A stretch of DNA of 54,487 bases from CAYOEV01 sp964403075. GTDB lineage: Bacteria; Bacteroidota; Bacteroidia; Cytophagales; Cyclobacteriaceae. The stretch spans positions 1-54,487 of the forward strand of contig CAYOEV010000015.1 of NCBI GenBank assembly GCA_964403075.1. The letters run 5' to 3'. Below, piece by piece: positions 8,415-17,411 of the stretch. The position numbers and the translations under genes were made by a program. The notes under the pieces are model-generated. The model ran no database searches and had not been told where the DNA came from. It saw nothing but the letters and a program-made list of their open reading frames with translations. Position 1 is the first letter of the stretch; each line of letters starts with the position of its first letter.

Positions 8415-9517
8415 TTGAACAACTCTTCCAATTTGGCCTCCAACGATGGACCACGAAGGTTCTTGGCAATAATTTTTCCCTCAGGATCTACAAGATATGT
8501 GGCAGGGATGGCATTGATCTGATAAATCTCAGCAGCCTCAGACTTGTAATGTTTTAAATCTGAAACGTGCTTCCAGGTTAGATTGTCCTGCGCAATGGCA
8601 TTGACCCACATTTCTCTCCTTCGATCCAATGAAACACCCAAAATTTCGAAGTTTTCATCTTTGTATTGCTGGTACATCCGAACCACGTTTGGGTTCTCAT
8701 CTCTACAGGGTTTGCACCAGCCTGCCCAGAAGTCGATCAGCACGTAATTTCCTCTCAGGTCGCTCAAACTTAAAGCATCGCCATCTGGTGTGGGCAAAGT
8801 GAAATCAGGTGCCTGCGCCCCAATGGCAAGGGTGCGCTCCAGGGTGACCTTATCGTACAACCGCGCCACTAAAAAGTGTTCCGGATTGGCTTTAAAATTC
8901 CTGATCACCACCGAGTCATAAAAATCAAAAGCGGTGTTGGGATCCACCAGATTCAATCCGTAAATAGAAGCAAGTGAAGGCACCAGCTCCTCCACTTCGT
9001 CCTGAATCTGCTGGTCAAAATTAGTTTTGTAAGCCAGGTATTCGCCCTTGAGGCCATCAATTTTAATGCTATCCCTGGCCTGGATGGCTTGTCGCCCGCG
9101 CATGTTCAACGCTTGCGTTTTCTGGTCAAAGATATTCTTAAGACTGTCAAACCGGGCCACGGCCAACGATTGATCAGAGCCCGCCACGGTGCTGTTCGTG
9201 CCTGCAATGGTCACAACCACCTCCTCTTCTGTTCCGTCCAAGATCAGTGTGCGTCCTACCTGACGCGCAAAATCCAACCGGTAGAAATCGGGCTTTTCAA
9301 TTTTAATGGTCGTCTCAAATTTTTGTTCTTCCACCGCCTCCATGGTATCGATAGCTGTCGGCCCATCGGCTGTCCAGCGGTACAAGATCACATTTCCTTT
9401 TAAAGGTGGCAGCCCCCGATCTGCCAGCACGGTAATCTTTACTTCACCATTGGACGTGTCACATGCCTGGAGAAGCACACCAAGCAATAGCGTATAAATC
9501 AGCTTTTTAATCATCAT
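8411..9517 (-). CDS. TlpA/ResA-type thiol-disulfide oxidoreductase lipoprotein with DUF4369-like N-terminus
   Basis: A 368-residue lipoprotein. The signal peptide ends at the lipobox LLQAC with Cys19, giving anchoring on the periplasmic side. Residues about 25-120 form a beta domain of the DUF4369 type common in Bacteroidota (GNVILYRWTADGPTAID). A helical linker (about 125-215) follows, then a thioredoxin domain beginning IGAQAPDFTLPTPDG. The active site is WCKPC in DFWAGWCKPCRDENP, with the cis-Pro loop INAIPATYLVDPEG. The predicted role is reducing or exchanging disulfides of envelope proteins such as cytochrome c precursors. It follows gatB on the same strand with 10 bases between them and may be transcribed with it. 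Confidence 0.9.
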   Translation of the reverse strand: MMIKKLIYTLLLGVLLQACDTSNGEVKITVLADRGLPPLKGNVILYRWTADGPTAIDTMEAVEEQKFETTIKIEKPDFYRLDFARQVGRTLILDGTEEEVVVTIAGTNSTVAGSDQSLAVARFDSLKNIFDQKTQALNMRGRQAIQARDSIKIDGLKGEYLAYKTNFDQQIQDEVEELVPSLASIYGLNLVDPNTAFDFYDSVVIRNFKANPEHFLVARLYDKVTLERTLAIGAQAPDFTLPTPDGDALSLSDLRGNYVLIDFWAGWCKPCRDENPNVVRMYQQYKDENFEILGVSLDRRREMWVNAIAQDNLTWKHVSDLKHYKSEAAEIYQINAIPATYLVDPEGKIIAKNLRGPSLEAKLEELFN

Positions 9518-9527
9518 ATTTTTTTTA

Positions 9528-10988
9528 CTAGTTCTCCAATGCCGCCCTTACCAATTGGTTGGCTTTTTTAGGGTCTATTTGACCTTTTGTTCGTTTCATC
9601 ACCTCACCCATAAACAGGCCGACCAGGTTCTTATTACCCCCTTTATAGGCAGCCACCTTGTCAGGAAAATCCGCCAATACCCCATCTATGACCGGTTGAA
9701 TCGCATCTTCACTGCTGTCTTGCATCAGGTTAAGCTTTTCCGCTGCCGCTTCGGGCAACTCGTCGGGATGCTCGGTGAGGTACGGAAAAAGATTTTGAGA
9801 AGCACTCGAAAAACTTACCTTACCAGCATTCACCAAATCCATGATGGCCACCAACTGCGCAGGCGTAAGTGGAAAATTACCAATGTGCAGCGTTCGCTCA
9901 TTGAGGTACGACTTCACCGGACCCATGACCCAGTTGGACGCCGCCTTGTAATGGTCGGTGAGTGCACACATTTCCTCGAAAAAGAGGGCAATCTCTTTAC
10001 TATCGGTAAGCACCTGGGCGTCATAAGCCGGTAAACCATAAGTGCCGGTAAACTTCGCCTGCAACGCATAGGGAAGCGGCGGCATGGTCTGCGCCACTTC
10101 CTCTACCCATTCCTTTGAGACAATCAGTGGGCTGAGATCCGGTTCCGGGAAATACCGGTAATCGTTCATGGCTTCTTTGGTCCGCATGCCGGTAGTGGTG
10201 CCGTTTACAGCATCAAAATTTCTGGTTTCAGAAACGATATCTTCTCCTGCCTCGACAGCCAGAATTTGTCTTTCTATCTCATATTCTATGGCCCTGGCCA
10301 CATTACGAATAGAATTCATGTTTTTGACCTCTACTTTTTTACCGAACTCCGTATCGGTAATGGGCATCACTGAAATGTTGGCATCGCAGCGCAATGAACC
10401 CTCTTCCATGTTGCCATCACAAATTTCCAGGTAACGCACCAGTTTGCGTACCTCGGTAAGGTACGAATAAGCCTCCTCAGCACTGGTAATTTCCGGTTCT
10501 GAGACAATTTCAATCAGCGGCACTCCGGCGCGGTTAAAATCCACAAGGGTATCCGTATCATCCGCTGTATGGATGCTTTTGCCCGCGTCTTCCTCTATGT
10601 GGATGCGGGTAAGTCCTATTTCTTTGAATGAACCATCGGCCAGTTTGATGGGAATCACACCTCCACGACAAATTGGGGTCTTGTCCTGTGTAATCTGGTA
10701 GCCTTTAGGTAGATCGGGGTAGAAGTAATTTTTTCTATCGAAAATGTTGTATCTGGTGATGGTGCACTGGCAGGCCAACCCCATTTTAATCGCATACGCT
10801 ACCACCTTTCGGTTGAGCCGTGGCATTGTTCCGGGATGTCCCAGCGTGAGCACACTGATGTTGGTATTGGGCATGGTGCCATACTCTGTGCTGTCGGTCG
10901 CATAAATTTTACTTTCAGTCAACAACTGGGCATGCACCTCCAGGCCGATAATGGCCCTATATTTTCCTCTTATTTCTTTGTCGAGCAT
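9528..10988 (-). CDS. gatB: Asp-tRNA(Asn)/Glu-tRNA(Gln) amidotransferase subunit B
   Basis: A 486-residue subunit of GatCAB, which amidates mischarged Glu-tRNA(Gln) or Asp-tRNA(Asn). Family signatures are IGLEVHAQLLT at the N-terminus, KNYFYPDLPKGYQITQ (the family signature), and DFNRAGVPLIEIVSEPEI. The kinase-like core is followed by the helical and YqeY-like tail (about 335-486), which contacts the tRNA. Length is normal. The ATG overlaps the last base of the alaS stop (TAATG), so alaS and gatB are translationally coupled, an apt pairing of two aminoacyl-tRNA functions. gatA and gatC are not in the window. Confidence 0.97.
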   Translation of the reverse strand: MLDKEIRGKYRAIIGLEVHAQLLTESKIYATDSTEYGTMPNTNISVLTLGHPGTMPRLNRKVVAYAIKMGLACQCTITRYNIFDRKNYFYPDLPKGYQITQDKTPICRGGVIPIKLADGSFKEIGLTRIHIEEDAGKSIHTADDTDTLVDFNRAGVPLIEIVSEPEITSAEEAYSYLTEVRKLVRYLEICDGNMEEGSLRCDANISVMPITDTEFGKKVEVKNMNSIRNVARAIEYEIERQILAVEAGEDIVSETRNFDAVNGTTTGMRTKEAMNDYRYFPEPDLSPLIVSKEWVEEVAQTMPPLPYALQAKFTGTYGLPAYDAQVLTDSKEIALFFEEMCALTDHYKAASNWVMGPVKSYLNERTLHIGNFPLTPAQLVAIMDLVNAGKVSFSSASQNLFPYLTEHPDELPEAAAEKLNLMQDSSEDAIQPVIDGVLADFPDKVAAYKGGNKNLVGLFMGEVMKRTKGQIDPKKANQLVRAALEN

Positions 10989-13615
10989 TAGACATGCAAA
11001 TTTAATTGTTGTGCAATCAATTCTCGCCCTTGATTAAGCGCATCTGTCAAACCTTCCTTGTTTTTGCCGCCAGCCGTGGCATAAAAAGGTTGACCGCCTC
11101 CCCCACCCTGGATGTTTTTGGCAATTTCGCGAATCAGTTGACCCGCATTCAATCCTTTTTCAACCCATCGCTCGTCCATTATTAAAGAAAGCTGGGGTTT
11201 ATTATTGATCACCGCCCCCAGCAACAAAATCAATCCCGGCACTTCTTTCTTCAATTCAAATGACAATTGTTTAAGTCCATCGGCAGTAGGTACAGATACC
11301 TGCTGTACGGCCAGAGGCACCTCGCCTGCTTGCGACAGCTGCCTGCTGATATCTCCTTTTACCTGATTTGTTTGCCCCTGACGCAATTGATTGAGCTCCT
11401 TTTCCAATTCATGTTTTTCCTGAATCAGGTCCTCCACCGATTTCACTACTTGTGCGGGGTGCTTGAATAAGGAACGGATCTGATTCAGCATGTCTAGCTC
11501 AGTTTCAATGTAGTGAAGTGCGCCTGCTGAGGTTACTGCCTCCAGGCGTCGTACGCCGGCCGCTACAGAAGATTCACCGATAATCTTAAAATAGCCAATG
11601 TGACCGGTGGCTGGCACATGCGTGCCCCCGCACAATTCCACCGAGTAATTCGGATCGAAGGTAATGACCCGCACAACATCTCCGTACTTTTCACCGAACA
11701 GTGCCATGGCTCCCATCTCCCGGGCCTGGTCGATAGGTACGTTTCGCCGCTCGTCAAGCGGAATGTTTTCCCTGATTTTCTCATTTACCAACTGCTCCAC
11801 TTCATGAATCTCTTCAGGGGTCATTTTGGCAAAATGCGAAAAGTCAAAACGTGTTAGTCTGGCATTTACCAAAGATCCCCGTTGCTGCACATGATGGCCC
11901 AAAACTTCACGCAAAGCCGCGTGCATCAAATGTGTTACAGAATGGTTGGCACACGTGCGCATTCTGTTTTCCTCATTCACCCGCGCCCGTAATGTTCCTT
12001 GCAGCTCTTTGGGCAATTCCGGCACCCGATGAATAATCAAATCATTTTCTTTTTGGGTATCTAGCACAGGAATCTGCTGCTCTCCCTGTATCAACCAGCC
12101 AGTATCCCCTACCTGACCACCGCCTTCCGCATAAAACGGCGTCTGACCCAATACCACCTGGTATGTTTTTTTACCCTTTTCCTCCATCTCGCGATAGCGC
12201 CACAGTTCCACGGGCGCATCCAGACTGTCGTAGCCGATAAATACCGGCTCTGCTCCTTCCTGAACCTCTACCCAATCGCTTTTGGTTTCCTGGGTATCCT
12301 GCTTAGAGCGGACCTTCTGTGCCTTCATTTCAGATTCAAAACCCACAATGTCCACCTCTGCGCCTTGTTCCCTTGCAATAAGCAAGGTCAAATCCAATGG
12401 AAAGCCATACGTGTCGTAAAGTTCAAAAGCCTGTGTGCCATCAATGGTCTTGGACTTCTCGGTAATGGCCGATAAACGTTTCAGGCCCCTGTCCAGCGTA
12501 TTTAAAAATGCCGCTTCTTCTTCCCGGATTACCTTGGCGACAAAAGCTGCCTGCTGGCCAAGCTCGGGAAAGACCTTTTCGAATTGGGTGACGAGCGTAG
12601 GTACCAACTCATGCATGAATGGCTCCCGAAAACCTAAATAAGTATGACCATATCGCACCGCTCGTCTCAATATCCGCCTGATTACATATCCCGCTTTTGC
12701 ATTGCCAGGAAGCTGACCATCGGCAATCGTAAAAGAGATGGCCCGGATATGGTCCGCAACTACACGCAGCGCGACATCTGTGGACTCGTCACGCCCATAG
12801 GTAGTCCCCGACAAGCTGGCAATCCGCTGTATCAATGGCTGAAATACATCTGTATCGTAATTGGAGGTTTTGCCCTGAATGGCCATGACCAGTCGCTCGA
12901 AACCCATACCCGTATCTACATGGGTTTGTGGCAGTTCCTGCAAGGAGCGATTGGCCATGCGGTTGAATTGCATGAAAACCAGATTCCATATCTCTACCAC
13001 CAGCGGATGATCCTTGTTGACCAAATCTTGACCGGGCTGGGCCTGACGTTCTTCCTCTGCACGAAGATCAATGTGTATTTCAGAACAGGGGCCACAAGGA
13101 CCCGAATCGCCCATTTCCCAGAAATTGTCTTTTTTAGCGCCGTCCAGTATGCGGTCTTCCGGCAGGAATTGCTTCCAAAAATCAAAAGCCTCCTGGTCGC
13201 GTGCAAGGTTTTCCGATGCGTCTCCCTCAAAAATGGTGGCGTACAGCCGATCAGGCGACAACCGGTACACTTCTGTTAACAGCTCCCATGCCCATTCAAT
13301 GGCCTCTTTTTTGAAATAATCACCAAAAGACCAGTTGCCCAGCATTTCAAACATGGTGTGGTGATAGGTGTCGAACCCCACCTCCTCCAGGTCATTGTGC
13401 TTACCCGAAACCCTCAAACATTTCTGGGTGTCCGCCACACGCGAAACAGCTGCTCGCTTGTTTCCAAGGAAAAAATCTTTGAACTGATTCATCCCCGCAT
13501 TTGTAAACATCAAACTCGGATCGCTCTTAAGCACGATAGGTGCAGAAGGAACAATTTCGTGATGCTTCTTCTTAAAAAATGTTAAAAATGCATCTCTGAC
13601 TTCATTCGCATTCAT
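10988..13615 (-). CDS. alaS: Alanyl-tRNA synthetase
   Basis: An 875-residue class II synthetase with full domain order. The catalytic core starts MNANEVRDAFLTFF, with motif GMNQFKDFFLG and motif 2 around RVADTQKCLRV. A tRNA-recognition helical domain and the editing domain follow, the latter with HSVTHLMHAAL (HxxxH zinc/hydrolysis motif) and CGGTHVPATG. The DHHA1 C-Ala domain ends with GGGGGQPFYATAGG. It charges tRNA(Ala) and clears mischarged Ser and Gly. The gene is divergent from an M23 peptidase, a gene order I recall from other Bacteroidota. Its leader is about 100 bases if the candidate promoter at 13723-13753 is used. Confidence 0.98.
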   Translation of the reverse strand: MNANEVRDAFLTFFKKKHHEIVPSAPIVLKSDPSLMFTNAGMNQFKDFFLGNKRAAVSRVADTQKCLRVSGKHNDLEEVGFDTYHHTMFEMLGNWSFGDYFKKEAIEWAWELLTEVYRLSPDRLYATIFEGDASENLARDQEAFDFWKQFLPEDRILDGAKKDNFWEMGDSGPCGPCSEIHIDLRAEEERQAQPGQDLVNKDHPLVVEIWNLVFMQFNRMANRSLQELPQTHVDTGMGFERLVMAIQGKTSNYDTDVFQPLIQRIASLSGTTYGRDESTDVALRVVADHIRAISFTIADGQLPGNAKAGYVIRRILRRAVRYGHTYLGFREPFMHELVPTLVTQFEKVFPELGQQAAFVAKVIREEEAAFLNTLDRGLKRLSAITEKSKTIDGTQAFELYDTYGFPLDLTLLIAREQGAEVDIVGFESEMKAQKVRSKQDTQETKSDWVEVQEGAEPVFIGYDSLDAPVELWRYREMEEKGKKTYQVVLGQTPFYAEGGGQVGDTGWLIQGEQQIPVLDTQKENDLIIHRVPELPKELQGTLRARVNEENRMRTCANHSVTHLMHAALREVLGHHVQQRGSLVNARLTRFDFSHFAKMTPEEIHEVEQLVNEKIRENIPLDERRNVPIDQAREMGAMALFGEKYGDVVRVITFDPNYSVELCGGTHVPATGHIGYFKIIGESSVAAGVRRLEAVTSAGALHYIETELDMLNQIRSLFKHPAQVVKSVEDLIQEKHELEKELNQLRQGQTNQVKGDISRQLSQAGEVPLAVQQVSVPTADGLKQLSFELKKEVPGLILLLGAVINNKPQLSLIMDERWVEKGLNAGQLIREIAKNIQGGGGGQPFYATAGGKNKEGLTDALNQGRELIAQQLNLHV

Positions 13616-13722
13616 ATAACCTGTTGATTATTAGGCTTTTATAAAAAAAGTACTTTTCAAGATATAAGAATTGTGCTAAATTGCTTCCCATTAGCAAGAC
13701 CACCGCATGCTGAGCATTTTAG

Positions 13723-13753
13723 CAAAACTATTCATTTCAATTCTTGAAATAAA
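13723..13753 (-). promoter_or_regulatory. Candidate promoter for alaS-gatB
   Basis: Read on the minus strand, TAGTTTTG (13730-13723) is an exact match to the Bacteroidota -7 element TAnnTTTG. TTTA (13753-13750), 19 bases upstream, is one mismatch from the -33 element TTTG. A start about seven bases downstream would leave a leader of roughly 100 bases before the alaS ATG. The spacer contains a palindrome (separate entry). This is a prediction from consensus only. Confidence 0.4.
13734..13750. promoter_or_regulatory. Perfect 7-3-7 palindrome, candidate operator
   Basis: ATTTCAA-TTC-TTGAAAT is a perfect 7-bp inverted repeat around a 3-bp centre. It ends nine bases before the M23 start codon and lies inside the spacer of the candidate alaS promoter. 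That is where a dimeric repressor could block both divergent genes. No regulator is assigned. Confidence 0.4.
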
Positions 13754-13758
13754 CGACC

Positions 13759-14736
13759 ATGGCTAGAATTAAATATTACTACGACACGGAATCATGCCGT
13801 TATGAGCGGATTCGCGTGACCCGCTGGGACATCTTCTGGAATGCCATGGGTTTCATTTCCCTATCCCTGGTTTTGGCCGGTATCATTGTTTTTATCCTCT
13901 CATTCATTTACAATTCGCCCAAAGAGGTCCTGTTGACCAGGCAATTGGAGGAATTGGAAACGCATTACGGCCTGCTGAGTCAGGAAATGGATGAAACACA
14001 AGCAATGTTAGATGTATTGCAGGAAAGAGATGACAACCTGTATCGTGTCACTTTTGGTGCTGAAGCCATTCCTGAGAACGTGAGAAAAGCGGGTGTGGGT
14101 GGTGTGGACCGCTACAAAGAGTTATCCGGATTGTCGGAAGAAGATTTATTAAGGGAAAGTTATGAGCGCATTGACCGGCTCAAACGTCAGATGTATATTC
14201 AAACAAAGTCTTACGACGACATCGTGGATCTTGCCAAGCGAAAGGAAGAGATGTTGGCGTCCATGCCAGCCATTCAACCAGTGTCTGCCAAGCAACTGAA
14301 GTGGTTAACCTCAGGATTTGGTTACCGCATTGATCCTATTTTCAGAACCCCAAGGTTTCATCCGGGTGTGGATTACGCCATGCCTCCGGGTTCGCCAGTA
14401 TATGCTACTGGAGACGGTGTAGTCAAAAGAGTAGAATCGAAGTTTAGCGGCTATGGCAAACAAATTGAAATTGACCATGGCTTTGGCTACCTCACGAAGT
14501 ATGCACACCTCAATGGATTTGAGGTCCGGGAAGGTCAAAAGATCAAACGGGGAGAATTGATTGGTTATTCCGGCAATACTGGCAAGTCTACTGGTCCTCA
14601 TCTCCATTACGAGGTGATGCTGAACGGAAACAAGATGAACCCGGTGCATTACATGTATAAAGACATTTCCCCGGAAGAATACGAAGAAATTCTGCGCCTT
14701 GCTGCCAGTGAGAGTATTCCGTCAGATTCCTATTAA
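13759..14736 (+). CDS. M23 family metallopeptidase, membrane anchored
   Basis: A 325-residue cell-wall endopeptidase homologue. Residues 1-30 are cytoplasmic and basic, and 31-52 form one membrane span. Residues 53-165 are a coiled-coil stalk, and 180-300 hold the LytM/M23 domain. Zinc ligands are visible: His201 and Asp205 in FHPGVDY, and the HxH at 281-283 in GPHLHYEV. It should therefore be an active zinc enzyme cutting peptide crosslinks in peptidoglycan, with GYSGNTGKSTG as the substrate loop. It is divergent from alaS and overlaps the next gene by 38 bases if that gene uses its first start. Confidence 0.93.
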   Translation: MARIKYYYDTESCRYERIRVTRWDIFWNAMGFISLSLVLAGIIVFILSFIYNSPKEVLLTRQLEELETHYGLLSQEMDETQAMLDVLQERDDNLYRVTFGAEAIPENVRKAGVGGVDRYKELSGLSEEDLLRESYERIDRLKRQMYIQTKSYDDIVDLAKRKEEMLASMPAIQPVSAKQLKWLTSGFGYRIDPIFRTPRFHPGVDYAMPPGSPVYATGDGVVKRVESKFSGYGKQIEIDHGFGYLTKYAHLNGFEVREGQKIKRGELIGYSGNTGKSTGPHLHYEVMLNGNKMNPVHYMYKDISPEEYEEILRLAASESIPSDSY

Positions 14737-15961
14737 TCGGGAGCACCTGAGTGTATGGACGCTCGGGCTTATTTTAGGCACATTTTGCTTCGGTCCGGCC
14801 GTACCCAGCCTATTGATGGCGCTTTTTTTCATCTTTCAGCTATTCGGGTTAAATCGAAGACCTCAGGAGCCCTTGGAAAAGTGGACCCTCATTTTTCTTA
14901 GCCTTTACCTTCTTCTTCACGTAACCGGTTTACTTTTCACTGACAACCCCTCAAAAGGATGGACACTGATTGCGCGCAGGGGTAGCTTTTTTTTACTTCC
15001 CATCGCTTTTTTTAGTACCCATGTCCCCAAAAAAAAAGACCTCCACTTTCTGGGGTGGTGGATGCTGGCGGGTCTGGTCAGCTACTTGCTACTCTTAAAC
15101 CTGCGTGTAGTTTGGGAGATGTTCACCCAGGGGCAGCATTGGACTGCCTTTTTTCGCTACGACCGCGACCAGATCCGTGAACTGGCCTGGATAAAACCTG
15201 TTAAAAATGAGATTTACATCGGCCTACTCATGAACCTATCGCTGGTATTCATTGGTGCCCAATGGCTGACCAAACGATTCCGGGTATTCCACCTTCTTTT
15301 GGTGTGCTTTTTATTAATTAATCTTTGGATTAATGCGGCGCGAATGTCGTTGTTGCTTTTGCCGATCATAGGGGTGGCAATGTTTGCATTTGAATTATGG
15401 AAAACCCATGCATGGCCATGGAGGCGGATCGTTTTTGCGGCAGGTATGCTCATCGGCCTGACTAGTTTGATCGTGTGGCAGTTCAAAGACCAGTGGTCGG
15501 CGCAACTTTACGCCCAATCTGAGGATTTGCCGAGAAATCATCCCACACTGCGCTTGGCCAACTTACTGGCCAAAGGCGATACCACCCGCTTAAACAATTG
15601 GTCCGCCGCGTGGCAAACCGTGCAGCAAAATCCCCTTCTTGGTACCGGAACGAACAATGCGCTGAAGTCGCTGCAAAAGAATCGAAATCCCGAGTGGGTC
15701 AGTTACAAGATCAAAGCCAACGCCCACAACCAATACCTGGACGAGGCCCTTCAGTTTGGACTGATCGGTTGTCTTCCTTTTTTGGGTTGGCTGGCGTGTT
15801 TAATGATCTTGAACGTGCAAGGCAGACAATACGGATTACTGTTGATGGGCGCAATATTGCTTGTTACCATGATCACCGAATCTATACTGTTTAGAAACCT
15901 GGGGATATTGATCCTGACTACCTATGCTTACCTGTGCATTGCCGTTTATCGCTGTCGGTAA
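14699..15961 (+). CDS. O-antigen ligase / polymerase-like membrane protein
   Basis: A protein of up to 420 residues with about 10-12 membrane spans. A large periplasmic loop sits in the second half (about 255-340: QWSAQLYAQSEDL, then GTGTNNALKSLQ and NAHNQYLDEALQFG). The N-A-H-N-x-Y-L motif in that loop is characteristic of Wzy_C / WaaL-type O-antigen ligases, which transfer glycans from undecaprenyl diphosphate to lipid A core or to proteins. The start is uncertain: TTG at 14699 or GTG at 14708 lie inside the upstream gene, and no ATG occurs before the first membrane span. Followed by capA, it suggests surface polysaccharide work, but ligase and polymerase cannot be told apart. Confidence 0.8.
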   Translation: MLPVRVFRQIPINREHLSVWTLGLILGTFCFGPAVPSLLMALFFIFQLFGLNRRPQEPLEKWTLIFLSLYLLLHVTGLLFTDNPSKGWTLIARRGSFFLLPIAFFSTHVPKKKDLHFLGWWMLAGLVSYLLLLNLRVVWEMFTQGQHWTAFFRYDRDQIRELAWIKPVKNEIYIGLLMNLSLVFIGAQWLTKRFRVFHLLLVCFLLINLWINAARMSLLLLPIIGVAMFAFELWKTHAWPWRRIVFAAGMLIGLTSLIVWQFKDQWSAQLYAQSEDLPRNHPTLRLANLLAKGDTTRLNNWSAAWQTVQQNPLLGTGTNNALKSLQKNRNPEWVSYKIKANAHNQYLDEALQFGLIGCLPFLGWLACLMILNVQGRQYGLLLMGAILLVTMITESILFRNLGILILTTYAYLCIAVYRCR

Positions 15962-16030
15962 GTTGTGGAAAAGTTGATATCTCTGCGAAATGGTTTATTT
16001 CTAGCTTTGACCTTCTACAAAAAACACTCA

Positions 16031-17068
16031 ATGCGTGCGTTCTTTTCAATCCTTCTCTATTTTTTGGTCGTGGTCGCCTGGTGTCAGAAAGATACGGTGA
16101 CTCTGGCGGCTGTGGGTGACATCATGATGGGTACCAACTACCCATCCGATTACCTCCCCCAAGGTAATGGAAGCTACTTATGGGACGACAGCCGCACCCT
16201 GCTACGAGGAGCCGATCTGGCTTTTGGAAATCTTGAAGGCGTAATACTGAATGAAGGTGGGACCGCCAAGCGATGCAGCAACCCAAGTGCTTGCTATGTT
16301 TTCAGAATGCCTGAACAGCTCGCATCCAACCTCAATGACGTAGGTTTCGATTTCTTAAGCACCGCCAATAACCACGCCAACGATTTTGGTCCCATCGGTC
16401 GCAAAAACACACAAAAGGTACTGGCCTCCATGGGTATCAGTCATGCCGGCGCCGTAGAACAGCCATGGGTCATTCGTGAGACAGCCGGTTTAAAAGTTGG
16501 AATGGCGGCTTATTCACCAAACAGTGGGGTGATGTCTATTCACGATATCGCAAGTATCCGAAAAACACTCAACCTGTTGCGTGATTCCTGCGACATTGTC
16601 ATTGCCTCCTTTCATGGCGGAGCGGAGGGGTCCAAGAATCAACACGTCCCGCGACAGAAAGAATATTACTACGGCGAAGATCGGGGCGACGTCTATGAAT
16701 TGGCCCACTTGATGATAGACAACGGCGCAGACATTGTGTTGGGCCACGGACCCCATGTCGTACGGGCCATGGAGTTGTACAAAGGCAGACTCATCGCTTA
16801 CAGTTTAGGTAATTTTCTCACTTACAAGCGTTTTAACCTGAAGGGAGCCGCAGGCAATGCACCGCTTTTAACAGTGAAATTGACAGCAGATGGTGCTTTC
16901 GTTAGCGGGCGTATTCATTCTTTCAGGCAATCCTATGACCACTTGGGACCCCGAAAAGACGACGCCCAAGGTGCCTACCTCACCATCAAAAGGCTGACCG
17001 AACAGGATTTTCCCGGGTCGGGTTTGAATTTTGAATCCAATGGCACCCTCAAACTGGCTAGCGAATAA
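16031..17068 (+). CDS. capA: CapA family protein (PGA_cap metallophosphoesterase fold)
   Basis: I start at the ATG giving MRAFFSILLYFLVVVAWCQ, a signal peptide; an upstream GTG would add 22 residues ahead of it. The 345-residue product shows the calcineurin-like motifs of the CapA/PgsA family: AAVGDIMMG, NLEG, ANNHANDFG, SFHGGAEG and GHGPHVV. Those His, Asp and Asn residues would bind two metals. CapA proteins are linked to poly-gamma-glutamate capsule export or attachment, but many homologues have unknown roles, and no CapB/CapC synthase is next to it. Its TAA overlaps the MerR start (TAATG), so the two are coupled. Confidence 0.88.
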   Translation: MRAFFSILLYFLVVVAWCQKDTVTLAAVGDIMMGTNYPSDYLPQGNGSYLWDDSRTLLRGADLAFGNLEGVILNEGGTAKRCSNPSACYVFRMPEQLASNLNDVGFDFLSTANNHANDFGPIGRKNTQKVLASMGISHAGAVEQPWVIRETAGLKVGMAAYSPNSGVMSIHDIASIRKTLNLLRDSCDIVIASFHGGAEGSKNQHVPRQKEYYYGEDRGDVYELAHLMIDNGADIVLGHGPHVVRAMELYKGRLIAYSLGNFLTYKRFNLKGAAGNAPLLTVKLTADGAFVSGRIHSFRQSYDHLGPRKDDAQGAYLTIKRLTEQDFPGSGLNFESNGTLKLASE

Positions 17069-17409
17069 TGCCTTACAAGGAAAAGGAAATAGAAAAAAAA
17101 TACTTTACCATCGGAGAGGTGGCACAAGAACTCAGTGTGGCCACTTCGCTGATCAGGTTCTGGGAACGGGAGTTTGACATCATCAAACCTAAAAAAAATC
17201 GCAAAGGCAATCGTCAGTTTACCCAACAGGATTTTCAGCATGTAAAGCTCATTTATCACCTGGTAAAGGAGCGGGGCTTCACGTTGCAGGGCGCGCGGTC
17301 TTTCATTCAAAATGGCGGAACAGAAGAAGCCAATCAAAAGCTTGTGTTGATCGAATCGCTTAAAAAAGTGCGCGCTTTTCTGGAAGATCTGAAAAAAGAA
17401 CTCCCGTAG
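17068..17409 (+). CDS. MerR family transcriptional regulator
   Basis: A 113-residue DNA-binding protein. Residues 11-80 form the winged helix of MerR proteins: KYFTIGEVAQELSVATSLI is the helix-turn-helix, RFWEREFDIIKPKKN the wing region, and RQFTQQDFQHVKLIYHLV the second wing and helix. The short C-terminal helix (about 85-113) is the dimer coil. There is no metal- or drug-binding tail, so the effector is unknown. The same short MerR type sits near M23 peptidases and alaS in other Bacteroidota. It overlaps capA by one base and lies two bases before dprA. Confidence 0.92.
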   Translation: MPYKEKEIEKKYFTIGEVAQELSVATSLIRFWEREFDIIKPKKNRKGNRQFTQQDFQHVKLIYHLVKERGFTLQGARSFIQNGGTEEANQKLVLIESLKKVRAFLEDLKKELP

Positions 17410-17411
17410 CC

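Noticed and set aside
12644..13279. 211-codon frame antisense to alaS
   Set aside because: alaS is certain on the other strand; this is a long shadow frame with no domain.
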